A stretch of DNA of 64,000 nt. Origin: Micavibrio sp. UBA6212 (GTDB taxonomy: Bacteria > Pseudomonadota > Alphaproteobacteria > Micavibrionales > Micavibrionaceae). The stretch is from the NCBI GenBank assembly GCA_002421905.1, contig DISK01000005.1, positions 11,865-75,864 on the forward strand. Direction: 5' to 3'. The translations under genes were made by a program, and so were the position numbers. The notes beneath the pieces are model-generated. The model worked only from the letters and a program-made list of their open reading frames with translations. It had not been told where the DNA came from and made no database searches. Position 1 is the stretch's first letter. Each line of letters starts with the position of its first letter. This document shows positions 9,129 to 18,292 of this stretch, one piece after another.

Positions 9129-9641
9129 TCAGTCCTCTTCATTGTAAAAAGAACGATACTGGGACATATCCTCCAAAGGAAAATAGGGAACTGATAAATC
9201 GGGTGGACTGGCTTCAATAGCTGGAACACTCTTGTTAAACTCTTCAATTTTCTTGGGGTCTTCCGCCACATATGTTTTCTGCTTGCCATTAATATCAACA
9301 GATTGCAGATATGGCGTCAAAGCATTGTCCTCAATTTTGAACGTACATTCGGCAACATTGACGGAAACAACACCAAATGGATCAACCCGACGATAGATAA
9401 CCCGTAAAGTCTGTCCAAAATCTTCCAAGCTAAGATATTTTATTTTTTCAGGATACGGCTCGTTCAGCTCAATATAAACCTTACAAACGCCATAGTGGAT
9501 CGTAGCTTGAGGGTTATACAGCATAAAGATAACCAAAAAGAAAAAGAAGCCTATGCCCCCAAGCCACCAAGCTCGTTTGCTGTCCTTTTTAGGCTTGTCC
9601 TGAGGTTTTGCCGATTGATCAAACTTACTTTTGACCGCCAC
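9129..9641 (-). CDS. Unknown single-pass membrane protein at the end of the Dot/Icm block
   Basis: A 170-residue protein with a basic N terminus, one membrane segment at about residues 26-43 and a C-terminal domain predicted to be periplasmic. It was not recognised as a named Icm/Dot subunit. It starts with GTG at 9639-9641, six bases after the icmB stop, and its ribosome binding site (GGAAGGTAGG) overlaps that stop, so translation is coupled to icmB. The tight linkage suggests a role in the same secretion machine, either as a lineage-specific subunit or as a strongly diverged known one. Function is not established. Confidence 0.75.
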   Translation of the reverse strand: MAVKSKFDQSAKPQDKPKKDSKRAWWLGGIGFFFFLVIFMLYNPQATIHYGVCKVYIELNEPYPEKIKYLSLEDFGQTLRVIYRRVDPFGVVSVNVAECTFKIEDNALTPYLQSVDINGKQKTYVAEDPKKIEEFNKSVPAIEASPPDLSVPYFPLEDMSQYRSFYNEED

Positions 9642-9647
9642 AATGGC

Positions 9648-12644
9648 CTACCTTCCTTGTCCATTTATGATAGCTTCTTGCGTGCTGGCAATAATCAATT
9701 CGGAAACAATCTCATCAATAACAGCAGTCAATGCAGCGGATTTGGACTCTCCACCATCTTGCGACTTTGCAATAATACGGCGTTTAATCTCATTCCGCGC
9801 ACTTCCTCCAGGGAAGGAAGCAGCCAGAATTTGGCGGGCGCGCCCAGCACCATATTTGGAATATAGCTGGTTTCTGATCAAAACATCTTCAACGGAGGTT
9901 GCAAATGCCCATAGCTCAATGGGCCCCAGCGTGTTTATCAAATGCTGCTCATAACGCCCTTCATTTGTACCAAGGATAAGAAGAGCTGGTGCACCACCAG
10001 CCCGTGGGCCAGTCAACTTATAACGGATGATACTGCGTGCTGTGGATGATAGGCCAAAACGTTCCTTGACATCATCAACAGCCTTCTCCGAAACCGCAGT
10101 TCCCAAGACCCAGACACCCGTTGCCAAATCGACCATATCATCATCAAAATCGTCCAGAAGCTGGGATGCCAAAACGATTTGCACGCCGCGTTTACGTCCC
10201 TCACGTACATCTCGGATGACCTGCGAACGTACGGATGTGGATGAACTGGTACGGTGAAACTCGTCATAACACAAGCGTTTAGGAGTCTCGGCAAGATCCT
10301 GTAACTTAGCCTCATGGTAATATCGATATTTCTCGGGAATAAATTGTAAAGACTCTGGCCCTACCCACCAGCTACGAACTAAGGCATGGCGCGCCAGCAT
10401 GTACATAATCGATGTCTGACGATCTGCTGTATCATCTCCCTGAGGCGACACATCCATCAAATCAAGGGAGCAAACACGCGCCTCGTTGATCTCAAATTGG
10501 GTCACAGAGGATAAGATTGGATATTCACGAATTGCCGATGTAATCATACGTTCGAACGCATTAATCACAGATTCCGTACTGAATCCGATAGATGTTTCTT
10601 CTAATAATGTCCTGATTTGTGGGCGGCGGGCCGCAGTAATCGCATCTCCCAAGGTTGGAACGGCATAACGCTGGGCAATACCAGCCTCGTTAACCATTCC
10701 AATCTCAAATAGGCGGTCAACAACATCCCACCAATAAGGATCTGTTGGCACATGGATATTGTTTTTTTGCAAGGCATCATCAATATCCGCATCCAGTCTG
10801 GGAAGATAGGGACGAGGCTCCGCATTAGCCGCAGTATCGTCACGCCAACGGAACATTTCGTCAACCACCAAGCCTGCTAATTGCTGGATCCCATCATATG
10901 GCTTTTCATGACCAGGAGGTGTAGCAAGCAGGACCAATAACTCGACAAGATAGCTACGCTCGTCCATTAAAGGGGCTCGACAGCCAAGCTGCGTATCAAA
11001 AGGGTTAATCGCATATTGCCGTGACATTTGGAGCCTGTAGTAGGCGGCCTCTCCCTGACGGGAAATCGGCAATGCCTCTTTGACCAGAGACACCAGTCCC
11101 GCTGACGATGGGCCAATATCAATAACAGCAACAAACGGAAGTTTACTCATACCCGGGGAAAGAATCGTTCCAAGGTTCAAGGTATTCATCAACACAGACT
11201 TACCGGCACCCGGCTGAGCAAAAATCAAATCGAACCATGTCGTAGTCAGGTTAGTACCAGTTTGATAAGGCCATGACTTCCCGTCTGGTGTACGAAGCAT
11301 GATGGCTCCGTGTGAAAACGGACTGGATGGCCTTTGCCAAGGCAATAACTTCATAACTTCACGCATCGGAGCAACAGCAGCAGGTGCCGTCCCTGCACAA
11401 TGAATTCCCATTGCAGAAGACATGATGCAATCCAGAGGATCTCCCGAAACATCACTTACTTGAGCATAGCCCCAGCTCTCAACTGACTGCATCAGGATAG
11501 ACAATCGATCCAATATTAAGTTAGGAGAGGATTTAGGGGCCCATGTCGCAAAGGACACGCGCAACTTAACAACAGGCTCACTGCGAGCCATAACCTGCAA
11601 TCCTTCAAGAGAGTATTTGATCTGTTTATTCAGGGCATTTGTAACACTAAGCAAAGTCGCAACAAAAGCTCTAAACTGTGAAGATTCAGCGCCCCCTCCT
11701 TCAATCAGGAAAGATATCCGGAAAGGGACTTTTGCCTCATAGAGACGATTCAGTAAACCAGGAAAAGGCGTAGCTTCCATTGGCCCCAGCGTCATATCTG
11801 CGCCGGCCCAATTCAAATCATCAATTTGAACCACAGGTCCACCGGTCAATCTGGCATCACCCACAGCAATCTGTGTTCTTAGCGGAGGCCATATGACATC
11901 AGACATATCTACTCTGCTTGTAGGGGCACGGGCAGGAATAGGGTCTCCCGGCAAACAGGCCCGCCAATTTTCATGGGCTTTGCTGGGAAACATGTTATTC
12001 CGTATGGCCTTAAGCGCATCATGGACTTCCAGCAATTCAGCACGGATACCAATTTCATTCAGGGCCTGTTCAATAGACGTCACATAACTTTTATGCCTTG
12101 TTCGTAACGCCTCGATACCCGCCAAAGGATTTTGCCCATACGGAGCATTAACCCATTTTTTTACCTGCTCCTGCTTATCTTTTTGCGTCCGCGATGCTTC
12201 ACTCTTGCTCATCGAGGCAGGCCGCGTCCACAACACAAAGTAACATTCTTCATAACTCAGAATATTGGACAGGTTTTTGATTTTCTCATCAATCAAGTCC
12301 TCGACTTCCAACCCGACATTTTTCGCCGTCGTTCTGGATGCTTCCATTTGGCTGATGAGATGGGCACGGATACGATTGGGATCCCGCGTAAAATAGACTT
12401 GCATGGCGTGCCCCTGCCGGTCAAACTTGGCTCCAAGCTTAACTGTCGCAGCATCAACAAGGAAGTTATACTCCTCTTCCCCGATAATCTGGCGGGAACC
12501 ATCAACTTTCAGATAGCTCACAAGAGATCCATCACTGGATGCCAAAGTGAACTCATTTTCAGCCGTCTCAATGCGGATAAAGCTCTCGATCGACTGACGG
12601 AGAGCTATCTGGAAGGGGGCGAGGATTTTTTCAATAAATTTCAT
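9648..12644 (-). CDS. icmB: Type IVB secretion ATPase IcmB/DotO
   Basis: VirB4-class cytoplasmic ATPase that powers assembly or substrate transfer of the Dot/Icm secretion system. At 998 residues it is close to the Legionella protein (about 1,009). Walker A QPGAGKS lies at about 477-483 and Walker B LCYDEFH at about 791-797, followed by IVLASQLLDDF and a sensor-like region. The reading frame starts at ATG 12644 without an obvious Shine-Dalgarno site. It follows icmJ on the same strand and is coupled to a small membrane-protein gene downstream. The icmJ-icmB order is that of Legionella and Coxiella. Full-length motifs suggest an active enzyme. Confidence 0.92.
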   Translation of the reverse strand: MKFIEKILAPFQIALRQSIESFIRIETAENEFTLASSDGSLVSYLKVDGSRQIIGEEEYNFLVDAATVKLGAKFDRQGHAMQVYFTRDPNRIRAHLISQMEASRTTAKNVGLEVEDLIDEKIKNLSNILSYEECYFVLWTRPASMSKSEASRTQKDKQEQVKKWVNAPYGQNPLAGIEALRTRHKSYVTSIEQALNEIGIRAELLEVHDALKAIRNNMFPSKAHENWRACLPGDPIPARAPTSRVDMSDVIWPPLRTQIAVGDARLTGGPVVQIDDLNWAGADMTLGPMEATPFPGLLNRLYEAKVPFRISFLIEGGGAESSQFRAFVATLLSVTNALNKQIKYSLEGLQVMARSEPVVKLRVSFATWAPKSSPNLILDRLSILMQSVESWGYAQVSDVSGDPLDCIMSSAMGIHCAGTAPAAVAPMREVMKLLPWQRPSSPFSHGAIMLRTPDGKSWPYQTGTNLTTTWFDLIFAQPGAGKSVLMNTLNLGTILSPGMSKLPFVAVIDIGPSSAGLVSLVKEALPISRQGEAAYYRLQMSRQYAINPFDTQLGCRAPLMDERSYLVELLVLLATPPGHEKPYDGIQQLAGLVVDEMFRWRDDTAANAEPRPYLPRLDADIDDALQKNNIHVPTDPYWWDVVDRLFEIGMVNEAGIAQRYAVPTLGDAITAARRPQIRTLLEETSIGFSTESVINAFERMITSAIREYPILSSVTQFEINEARVCSLDLMDVSPQGDDTADRQTSIMYMLARHALVRSWWVGPESLQFIPEKYRYYHEAKLQDLAETPKRLCYDEFHRTSSSTSVRSQVIRDVREGRKRGVQIVLASQLLDDFDDDMVDLATGVWVLGTAVSEKAVDDVKERFGLSSTARSIIRYKLTGPRAGGAPALLILGTNEGRYEQHLINTLGPIELWAFATSVEDVLIRNQLYSKYGAGRARQILAASFPGGSARNEIKRRIIAKSQDGGESKSAALTAVIDEIVSELIIASTQEAIINGQGR

Positions 12645-12724
12645 AAAGAATCAAACACGTTAGAGACGGAGACAGTGTACCCAGAAAATAGGGTAAAGAA
12701 AATATAGAAATACAGCAAAATGGC

Positions 12725-13435
12725 TTAACTTGCCTCTTTGTCTCCCCCCTGAATGGCATCCCTATAGAGATTAAACCATAACGTGGGAGAGCTCTTGCCA
12801 AAAGGCCCGTCTTTAGACCTCCAATAAGCCAGAATCTGGGGAAATTGGTTAAATTCAAGATCTGCTTCACGAATCAAGCGGCGATCAAGAGGCATTAGCC
12901 TGAGCCCTTCCAACTTAGTTCCGCGATCGGCATAATAGCGGGAGGTCAAAAAATCTTTCATAACTGTTGCTAAAACATATGGATCATCAGTCCCGATCCT
13001 GTGACGAGCCTCTTCCCGTCGCGCCATCAACGAGTCAAGCGTTGCTCTTGCGGCCTCTGCCATCGGACCTTGGGATATTCGCGCGACATAAACTGCCCGC
13101 ATAATATGGTGAAGATCAGTTTGGGATATTTCAGGAAGCCAGATCAACACGCCAGAACGCATCGTACAAGCAAGATCCAGATTAAAACACTGATGACAAA
13201 AAATGCATGTCGTGACCATATTATCCATAGACAAATTCAAAGGATTCTGGTCAAGAAAATGAACCTCCTGATATTTACTTGATTGAAAACCGCAGCACTG
13301 ACAAATGTTATCATCCCGATCAAAAACCGCCTTTTTAATTTCAGGCGTCAAAACCTTCGGCGATCCGGTAAGCTTGTGAGAACGCGGGGCCCCGGTTGGT
13401 CGGGCAATTCCTAGAACTAATGGCAAATCGGGCAT
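12725..13435 (-). CDS. icmJ: Dot/Icm protein IcmJ/DotN
   Basis: A 236-residue relative of IcmJ/DotN, a soluble zinc-binding component of the type IV coupling complex in Legionella. An HNH-like zinc knuckle is visible: a CQCC cluster in the first quarter (context DRDDNICQCCGF) and CIFCHQC about 35 residues later. The rest is mostly helical, with LMARREEARHRIGTDDP and a C-terminal tryptophan-containing segment. ATG 13435 is preferred over the adjacent TTG 13438; AAGG lies about ten bases upstream. It directly precedes icmB, as in known Dot/Icm loci. A terminator separates it from icmD, so it probably has its own promoter between 13440 and 13540. Confidence 0.87.
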   Translation of the reverse strand: MPDLPLVLGIARPTGAPRSHKLTGSPKVLTPEIKKAVFDRDDNICQCCGFQSSKYQEVHFLDQNPLNLSMDNMVTTCIFCHQCFNLDLACTMRSGVLIWLPEISQTDLHHIMRAVYVARISQGPMAEAARATLDSLMARREEARHRIGTDDPYVLATVMKDFLTSRYYADRGTKLEGLRLMPLDRRLIREADLEFNQFPQILAYWRSKDGPFGKSSPTLWFNLYRDAIQGGDKEAS

Positions 13436-13538
13436 CAATCATAAACCTTGAAAATATCATATTATGGCAACAAAAGTTGCATACATCATAACTGAAAGCT
13501 GAAATAAATAAAAGAAGCATACAGCATCAGGAACTACC

Positions 13539-13570
13539 AAAAAAGAAAGCCTGCTCTTCTTGAGCAGGCT
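13539..13570 (-). terminator. Intrinsic terminator between icmD and icmJ
   Basis: On the minus strand AGCCTGCTC and GAGCAGGCT form a perfect 9-bp stem with a 5-base loop (13548-13570), followed by a pyrimidine tract rich in T. It lies just downstream of icmD and would end or attenuate the icmL-to-icmD transcript before icmJ-icmB. Confidence 0.8.
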
Positions 13571-13595
13571 CACTAAATTTCCTATGATAAAGAGA

Positions 13596-14000
13596 CTAAG
13601 GAGTAGCCAAACTTGATGCTGTAGCGATTTTGCTGACAATAGCAGCATCAGTTTTAGTACCAGTCCCGATCAGGGTCTGCATGGATTCTGTGATAATAGG
13701 GATCATAAACAGACCACCACCAACAGCCAAACGGATAGCACCATCTTTCAAATGGGTTTGAGTCGGATTTTCAACGTGATCTTTAATTTTCAAAATACCC
13801 AATACAGAGAATAACATACCCATCATATAAGAAATAGCAGACAAGAAACCTGGAAGGGTGTTAATCCCACCAAGAATATTCTCAGCAACGTGGTTGAAGG
13901 TATTGGTCGGTACAGCTTCCGCAGTAGAGCACGACATCGTACCCATTACAAAAGCAGCTCCTGTTACTGCGTTAAGGCGATTAAGTTTTTGTTTCAGCAT
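13596..14000 (-). CDS. icmD: Dot/Icm membrane protein IcmD/DotP
   Basis: Small integral membrane subunit of the Dot/Icm system, 134 residues, about the size of Legionella IcmD (132). An N-terminal signal-like segment is followed by two hydrophobic stretches around the family signature ILKIKDHVENPTQT. A very strong Shine-Dalgarno stretch (AGGAGGAGGA at 14006-14015) precedes the ATG, suggesting a high translation rate. The same module occurs in IcmC immediately upstream, so the two are paralogues. A terminator follows. Function in the machine is inferred from Legionella. Confidence 0.85.
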   Translation of the reverse strand: MLKQKLNRLNAVTGAAFVMGTMSCSTAEAVPTNTFNHVAENILGGINTLPGFLSAISYMMGMLFSVLGILKIKDHVENPTQTHLKDGAIRLAVGGGLFMIPIITESMQTLIGTGTKTDAAIVSKIATASSLATP

Positions 14001-14106
14001 GGTTTCCTCCTCCTATGCAATTGAACCTATTATTAGGTTACACGAAAATAAGGCATGTTGCAATAAAAAAGTCACAAAATCGACATAATTTATTCCTGCC
14101 TCTAAC

Positions 14107-14131
14107 TTTTTTGGCTAATACCGCCAAAAAG
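14107..14131. repeat. Hairpin between icmC and icmD
   Basis: TTTTTGGC and GCCAAAAA form an 8-bp stem with a 7-base loop immediately downstream of the icmC stop. On the minus strand it is not followed by a clear T-run, so it may be a processing or stabilising hairpin, or a weak terminator, between icmC and the strongly translated icmD. Confidence 0.45.
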
Positions 14132-14133
14132 AC

Positions 14134-15285
14134 TTACGTAAAGATGACACCTAGAGATGTTAGACCGAAGGTACTTTGAACAGCATTCATCAACGGACCC
14201 AGATTCACGGCCAGAGCACCCCCAAAAATATGGGTGACAGCCGCCATAAGGGAGGCTTGCTTACCTTCTGCCACATCACGAAGAATAAAGAATCCTCTGA
14301 TAAAACTGACCCAGCCAACAAGCATCATGAACAAAAGGATAGAGCTAATGACCGCAAGAACATGGTCATCAATCGCCCCCCCGTCTATCGGTGTAGCAAG
14401 CACCGCATAAGTTGTAATATCATTATCCCCAAACAAGGAACCAGTAAAGGCTGTCATCAGATCATTAAGTGTGAATAAAACACCAGCCAAAACAAAGGTC
14501 ATAATGGTACCAACACCAGAGGGTCCACTTGGGCCATCCTGTGCAGTTTTCAATAAACGACTAATACCTATAACCGTCAGAACCAACCCTGCAAGGTAAC
14601 CGAAAGCTCCAAAAAGGGCCCCAAAAGGCTTGAAAATATCAACGATTAAAGCGACCATCATCGCATCCAAACCGTAGCTGGCCGCAGCCGACCCACTGAC
14701 ACCTGTCCCCATACCGCTAGCAGCCCCGGAACTTCCTATAATCAATGTTTCTGCAGATTCAGTCACAATAGGCAACATAAAGAGGGCACCACCAGCAACA
14801 AACCTTTTAACAGCCGCAGAAATTGGGGTCTGACTTGGGTTCTCAACATGATCTTTGAGCTTGATCATAGCAGTAACCGCCATAATCATCCCCATCATAT
14901 AGGCTATACCGGAAATAAAACCGGGCAAACTGGCAGATGAGTTGATAACATTACAGATAACATCCCCGACAGTTCCCGTTCCGGAAGACACCGCCCCTCC
15001 ACAACCAGACGCACTAAAAACCCATGAAATGATAGACGAGACTGCGCTGGTCAAAAAACTACTGGCAGAAGAAACAAGTGAGGCTATTGCTGAAGAAACT
15101 GAAGAAACTACTGAGCTAATAACACTTGTTACGGCCGAACTGGCAGCTGAAATCAAACTACTAACCCAACTTGAAAGGGAACTTGCATGCGCCTGTGATG
15201 GACTCATCACCGCCATCACAAAAAAGCCAGCCAAAAACGGGCTGGAAAGGAATGTCTTTTTAATCCTTTTGAATTGAATAACCAT
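14134..15285 (-). CDS. icmC: Dot/Icm membrane protein IcmC/DotE, enlarged, three related modules
   Basis: Inner-membrane Dot/Icm subunit of 383 residues, about twice the Legionella IcmC length (about 194). Layout: signal peptide (about 1-34), a serine/alanine/valine-rich low-complexity stretch (about 35-92), an IcmD-like module (about 118-182) with IKLKDHVENPSQTP, a second related module (about 222-285) with ISRLLKTAQDGPSG, and a third (about 310-375) with FFILRDVAEGKQ. Each is a hydrophobic segment, a short basic/polar loop, then a second hydrophobic segment. GAGGTG lies seven bases before the ATG. It looks like an IcmD-type module fused ahead of a DotE-type pair. Identity rests on these modules and on its position between icmG and icmD. 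Confidence 0.85.
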   Translation of the reverse strand: MVIQFKRIKKTFLSSPFLAGFFVMAVMSPSQAHASSLSSWVSSLISAASSAVTSVISSVVSSVSSAIASLVSSASSFLTSAVSSIISWVFSASGCGGAVSSGTGTVGDVICNVINSSASLPGFISGIAYMMGMIMAVTAMIKLKDHVENPSQTPISAAVKRFVAGGALFMLPIVTESAETLIIGSSGAASGMGTGVSGSAAASYGLDAMMVALIVDIFKPFGALFGAFGYLAGLVLTVIGISRLLKTAQDGPSGPSGVGTIMTFVLAGVLFTLNDLMTAFTGSLFGDNDITTYAVLATPIDGGAIDDHVLAVISSILLFMMLVGWVSFIRGFFILRDVAEGKQASLMAAVTHIFGGALAVNLGPLMNAVQSTFGLTSLGVIFT

Positions 15286-15546
15286 ATTTACACACCTCGA
15301 CCGCTATAACGGCTCTACATTACATCCATTGAACCATACCCAAAGCAAAAAAACAAGATTTTTGCCACGACCCCCAGATCGACGCTGATTCAATAATGGA
15401 ATCCCACCAGACTATTCTAGGAAACAGAAGTTAGGATAAAGTTAAAAAATATATAAAATAGGAAATTCAACAACTTAGAAAGAAAAAGGCTCGCTAAAAA
15501 GTATCTTTTTGCAAGCCCTCTATCTTAACCTTTTGGAGAATGATGG

Positions 15547-16782
15547 TTATTCAGTCACACGATCAAGCGTACCGACAACAACCCAGCCATTTTGTCCACG
15601 ATCAATAGACAGAATCGTACCAAGACCGTCAATACGTTCACCAACAGAGATTGTTTTCAAATCAGAATTTCCAATCCGTCCTAGAACGGCCTGCCCTGAC
15701 CTTGCGCTTTTAAGAACCCATTTTGGAGCCTCAATCACCTTGCTGGGACTGTCCACAATACCCTTTTTAACTTGTGTCTTAACACCAGCATCCACCCTGG
15801 ATTTTTGCTCCGAAGAAGCGGACGGCGAGACAGGTACAGGACGTTCTTGGGCGCGGGCAAGTTCAGCTTCCAAAGATGAAATACGGGCTTTCATGTCTGC
15901 AATCTGTTGAGAAGATTGGGCTTGTATTCTTTCACCATCTGCAACAATTCCTTCCAATTCCGAAATTCTACTCTGAGCCTGTTGAAGGTCTTGCCCCGTA
16001 GAATCAGTTGCTGATACCGGTGCCGCAGCTTGCACAACAGAGCCGGGATCAGAAAAAGGCTCCGTTACAGTTGCCTCCGCATCAGGCGTCATATCAACAA
16101 TTGATGATGGCTGTTCAAGCAACTCTGAAGTTGGAGCCTCGGTAAGCGTCATTTCTGGTTGAGTGGGCTGCACAAATGCCGGAGAATCCTCGACTGGCTG
16201 ATCTATATCAGACTTTTTGATGTCCTCAACAGATGGAAAATCAGAGACCGGTTGCAATGAAGGAATGACTCCTTCTCCCTCAACGAGAGAATTATCTGGA
16301 TCATCAACCATCACCCCATCAGGCTGCACCATTTGCTCTCCAGGCAAAACTGTCATCAAAGAGTCGGGTTGGGCAGGAATAGCCTGTTGCATAGATATCT
16401 CAGCAGGTGGATTTAATGAGGTACCTTCGCCCTCTTGTTCAGCTACAGAGATGGCAGCTTGATCATCTGGAAGAGCAAGTGACTGAGGCAACGGGACACT
16501 GCCTTCAGTAACCATTGTGCCGTCGCTATCTCCACTGGAAACGGAGTCCCCTCCATACTGATAAGCAACGAAACCTAAGCCTGCGATAACGACAAGAGCT
16601 ATTATCAGAAATATTGAGAAAGAGCTTTTCTTTTTCCGAGCAGGTTCAGAACGAGTCTGATCTTCACCGGAATCATTCCAGTTTTCATCATCGACGGCAG
16701 AACCCGAATCAAAATCATCAAGATAGTCTTCCCCTTCAACATCTTCGAAAGTATCTTCGTATTCATTATATTTTTCAGACAT
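15547..16782 (-). CDS. icmG: Dot/Icm protein IcmG/DotF
   Basis: Bitopic inner-membrane protein of the Dot/Icm core, 411 residues. The acidic cytoplasmic N terminus (about 1-50) leads to one membrane helix at about 54-76, then a long, proline/serine/glutamate-rich and probably disordered periplasmic stretch, a coiled coil (repeated ISELEGIV and ISSLEAELARAQ heptads), and a compact C-terminal domain with VLGRIGNSDLKTISVGERI and a closing WVVVGTLDRV. This architecture and the slot between icmE and icmC match IcmG/DotF. AGGAG lies 11 bases before the ATG. The protein is longer than Legionella DotF (about 269), mainly because of the linker. Overall similarity is low, so the call leans on architecture and order. 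Confidence 0.75.
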   Translation of the reverse strand: MSEKYNEYEDTFEDVEGEDYLDDFDSGSAVDDENWNDSGEDQTRSEPARKKKSSFSIFLIIALVVIAGLGFVAYQYGGDSVSSGDSDGTMVTEGSVPLPQSLALPDDQAAISVAEQEGEGTSLNPPAEISMQQAIPAQPDSLMTVLPGEQMVQPDGVMVDDPDNSLVEGEGVIPSLQPVSDFPSVEDIKKSDIDQPVEDSPAFVQPTQPEMTLTEAPTSELLEQPSSIVDMTPDAEATVTEPFSDPGSVVQAAAPVSATDSTGQDLQQAQSRISELEGIVADGERIQAQSSQQIADMKARISSLEAELARAQERPVPVSPSASSEQKSRVDAGVKTQVKKGIVDSPSKVIEAPKWVLKSARSGQAVLGRIGNSDLKTISVGERIDGLGTILSIDRGQNGWVVVGTLDRVTE

Positions 16783-16807
16783 AAGACTTCAGTCTCCTTC
16801 TCGGAAT

Positions 16808-18292
16808 TTACTGAGCGCCACTTGTAACTGGCGTTTGTTGTGTGGGAACGAATCCTGTTTGTTGCATTAACATCTGGTTATTCAAACCCTGCTGTAAAAG
16901 TTGCGCAGGATTATACATCATACCATTTTGTGGCTGCCCCATAAACATAGCTCCATTCTGCTGATCTGCTTGAGATGCTTGTTGCTGCTGAGGGGCATAT
17001 TTTGAAGCATTGATATCCTGATCCGTAATCGGCTTGGTAAAGAGCAGCCCCATAGGAGTTCCCGCCCTGACCCGCACAAGAATTTCGACATCAGATTGTT
17101 CATCAAGAAGCTCTCCAACCTTGCTTGCAGCCTCAGCTGCAGCCTTTGAGACCTCCTGCTTTGTATCGAGATTATTATCTTCTTCGGCAATAGCAGTATC
17201 ACTACCGCTCACAGTAACAGTCGTAGTGCCATTCTCCGCAATCGCATTCCCCATTCCCTCAATAAAGCTTGCCGCCGCTGGAAGAATGATGCGCTGCCAA
17301 TAGCGGTGATCCACATCCGTTGCCATCGCACCAAGAGTAGTGTCTGGATCTACAGCTAGGGCATCAATAGGAATACTATTCCCATCCTTGCCGATAAGTG
17401 TTGTAAAGCGCATTGTCAGATATTCTTCCTGCCGCTGGAAGCTTCCCAAGACACGAGATCCACTAAAGGGGCCAGAAACAAGCATAGCAACGATCGGCCC
17501 AGGAACATCGGAATTGGCTTCCATCAAAAGCTGGGAATACACAATATTACCGGCAGGAACAATCACCTTTAGAGGGACAAGTGGAGTTGATTGCCCATCC
17601 TGACCTGATCCTGTCAAGGCGGTATTTTGGACACCATTCTGCGTCAGGAGATCATTTTGCGTCCCCATCATAGAAAGATTATATACCTTCATGTTCTGCA
17701 TCTGAGAAATAGCCTGCTCACCCATGATGCGGCTAATCTGGTTCATCATCGCTTCACGCAAGCCACTAACCCGTTCGGCTTTCTGAGGATCTTCCTGAGA
17801 CTGTGTCGTAAACTGCTCTTGCTCTCGCTGCAAACGCAAACGCTCCTCTTGCAATCGCTTCCAACGAACCAGAGGGTCTTCTCCCCCAGCTTCATTTTCA
17901 GGGACACCCAAGAGAACCTTTGGAGGATCAATCGGGGTAGGAATAGCACTGGTTCCTGTTTTTAGCGCTTCTTCAAGTTTTTGCTGGTTATCATCTTCCA
18001 AAGCGTCACGCATCGTTTCAGTCACAGCACTTGTCCCGGGGGCTTCCTTCAACTCAGCAGCGCCACCCCCCACGCGGGAGCTAGGAACCACCTTATCATC
18101 ACCACCAAACAAGGCAATGACACCGACCAGAACAAGAATGGCTACGCCAACGAGCGCCAGCTTAACAACCGGGGATCCGGTAATCGTGTTAGCAACCGAA
18201 CTTCCATTTCGATCGCCACCAAACTCGTCAAAATCAACCGCCTGATCGAAATCTGGCTCAAAATTTTCATTATCTAGGTCATTATTGGCCAT
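16808..18292 (-). CDS. icmE: Dot/Icm core-complex protein IcmE/DotG (VirB10-like)
   Basis: VirB10-like protein spanning the envelope and forming the central channel with DotH and DotC. It has 494 residues: an acidic cytoplasmic N terminus, one membrane helix at about 42-62, a glutamine-rich coiled-coil stretch, then the VirB10-type C-terminal domain (VPAGNIVYSQLLMEANSDVPG, LVSGPFSGSRVLGSFQ, GTPMGLLFTKPI). Legionella DotG is about 1,048 residues because of a long pentapeptide-like repeat region, which is absent here. ATG 18292 is chosen over the upstream ATG 18322: GGAG lies seven bases before it, inside the overlapping end of icmK (11-base overlap). The C-terminal tail is glutamine/methionine-rich. 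Confidence 0.9.
   Translation of the reverse strand: MANNDLDNENFEPDFDQAVDFDEFGGDRNGSSVANTITGSPVVKLALVGVAILVLVGVIALFGGDDKVVPSSRVGGGAAELKEAPGTSAVTETMRDALEDDNQQKLEEALKTGTSAIPTPIDPPKVLLGVPENEAGGEDPLVRWKRLQEERLRLQREQEQFTTQSQEDPQKAERVSGLREAMMNQISRIMGEQAISQMQNMKVYNLSMMGTQNDLLTQNGVQNTALTGSGQDGQSTPLVPLKVIVPAGNIVYSQLLMEANSDVPGPIVAMLVSGPFSGSRVLGSFQRQEEYLTMRFTTLIGKDGNSIPIDALAVDPDTTLGAMATDVDHRYWQRIILPAAASFIEGMGNAIAENGTTTVTVSGSDTAIAEEDNNLDTKQEVSKAAAEAASKVGELLDEQSDVEILVRVRAGTPMGLLFTKPITDQDINASKYAPQQQQASQADQQNGAMFMGQPQNGMMYNPAQLLQQGLNNQMLMQQTGFVPTQQTPVTSGAQ

Noticed and set aside
12132..12707. Open frame of 191 codons on the plus strand opposite icmB
   Set aside because: Antisense shadow of the strongly supported icmB gene, with no coding-like composition of its own.
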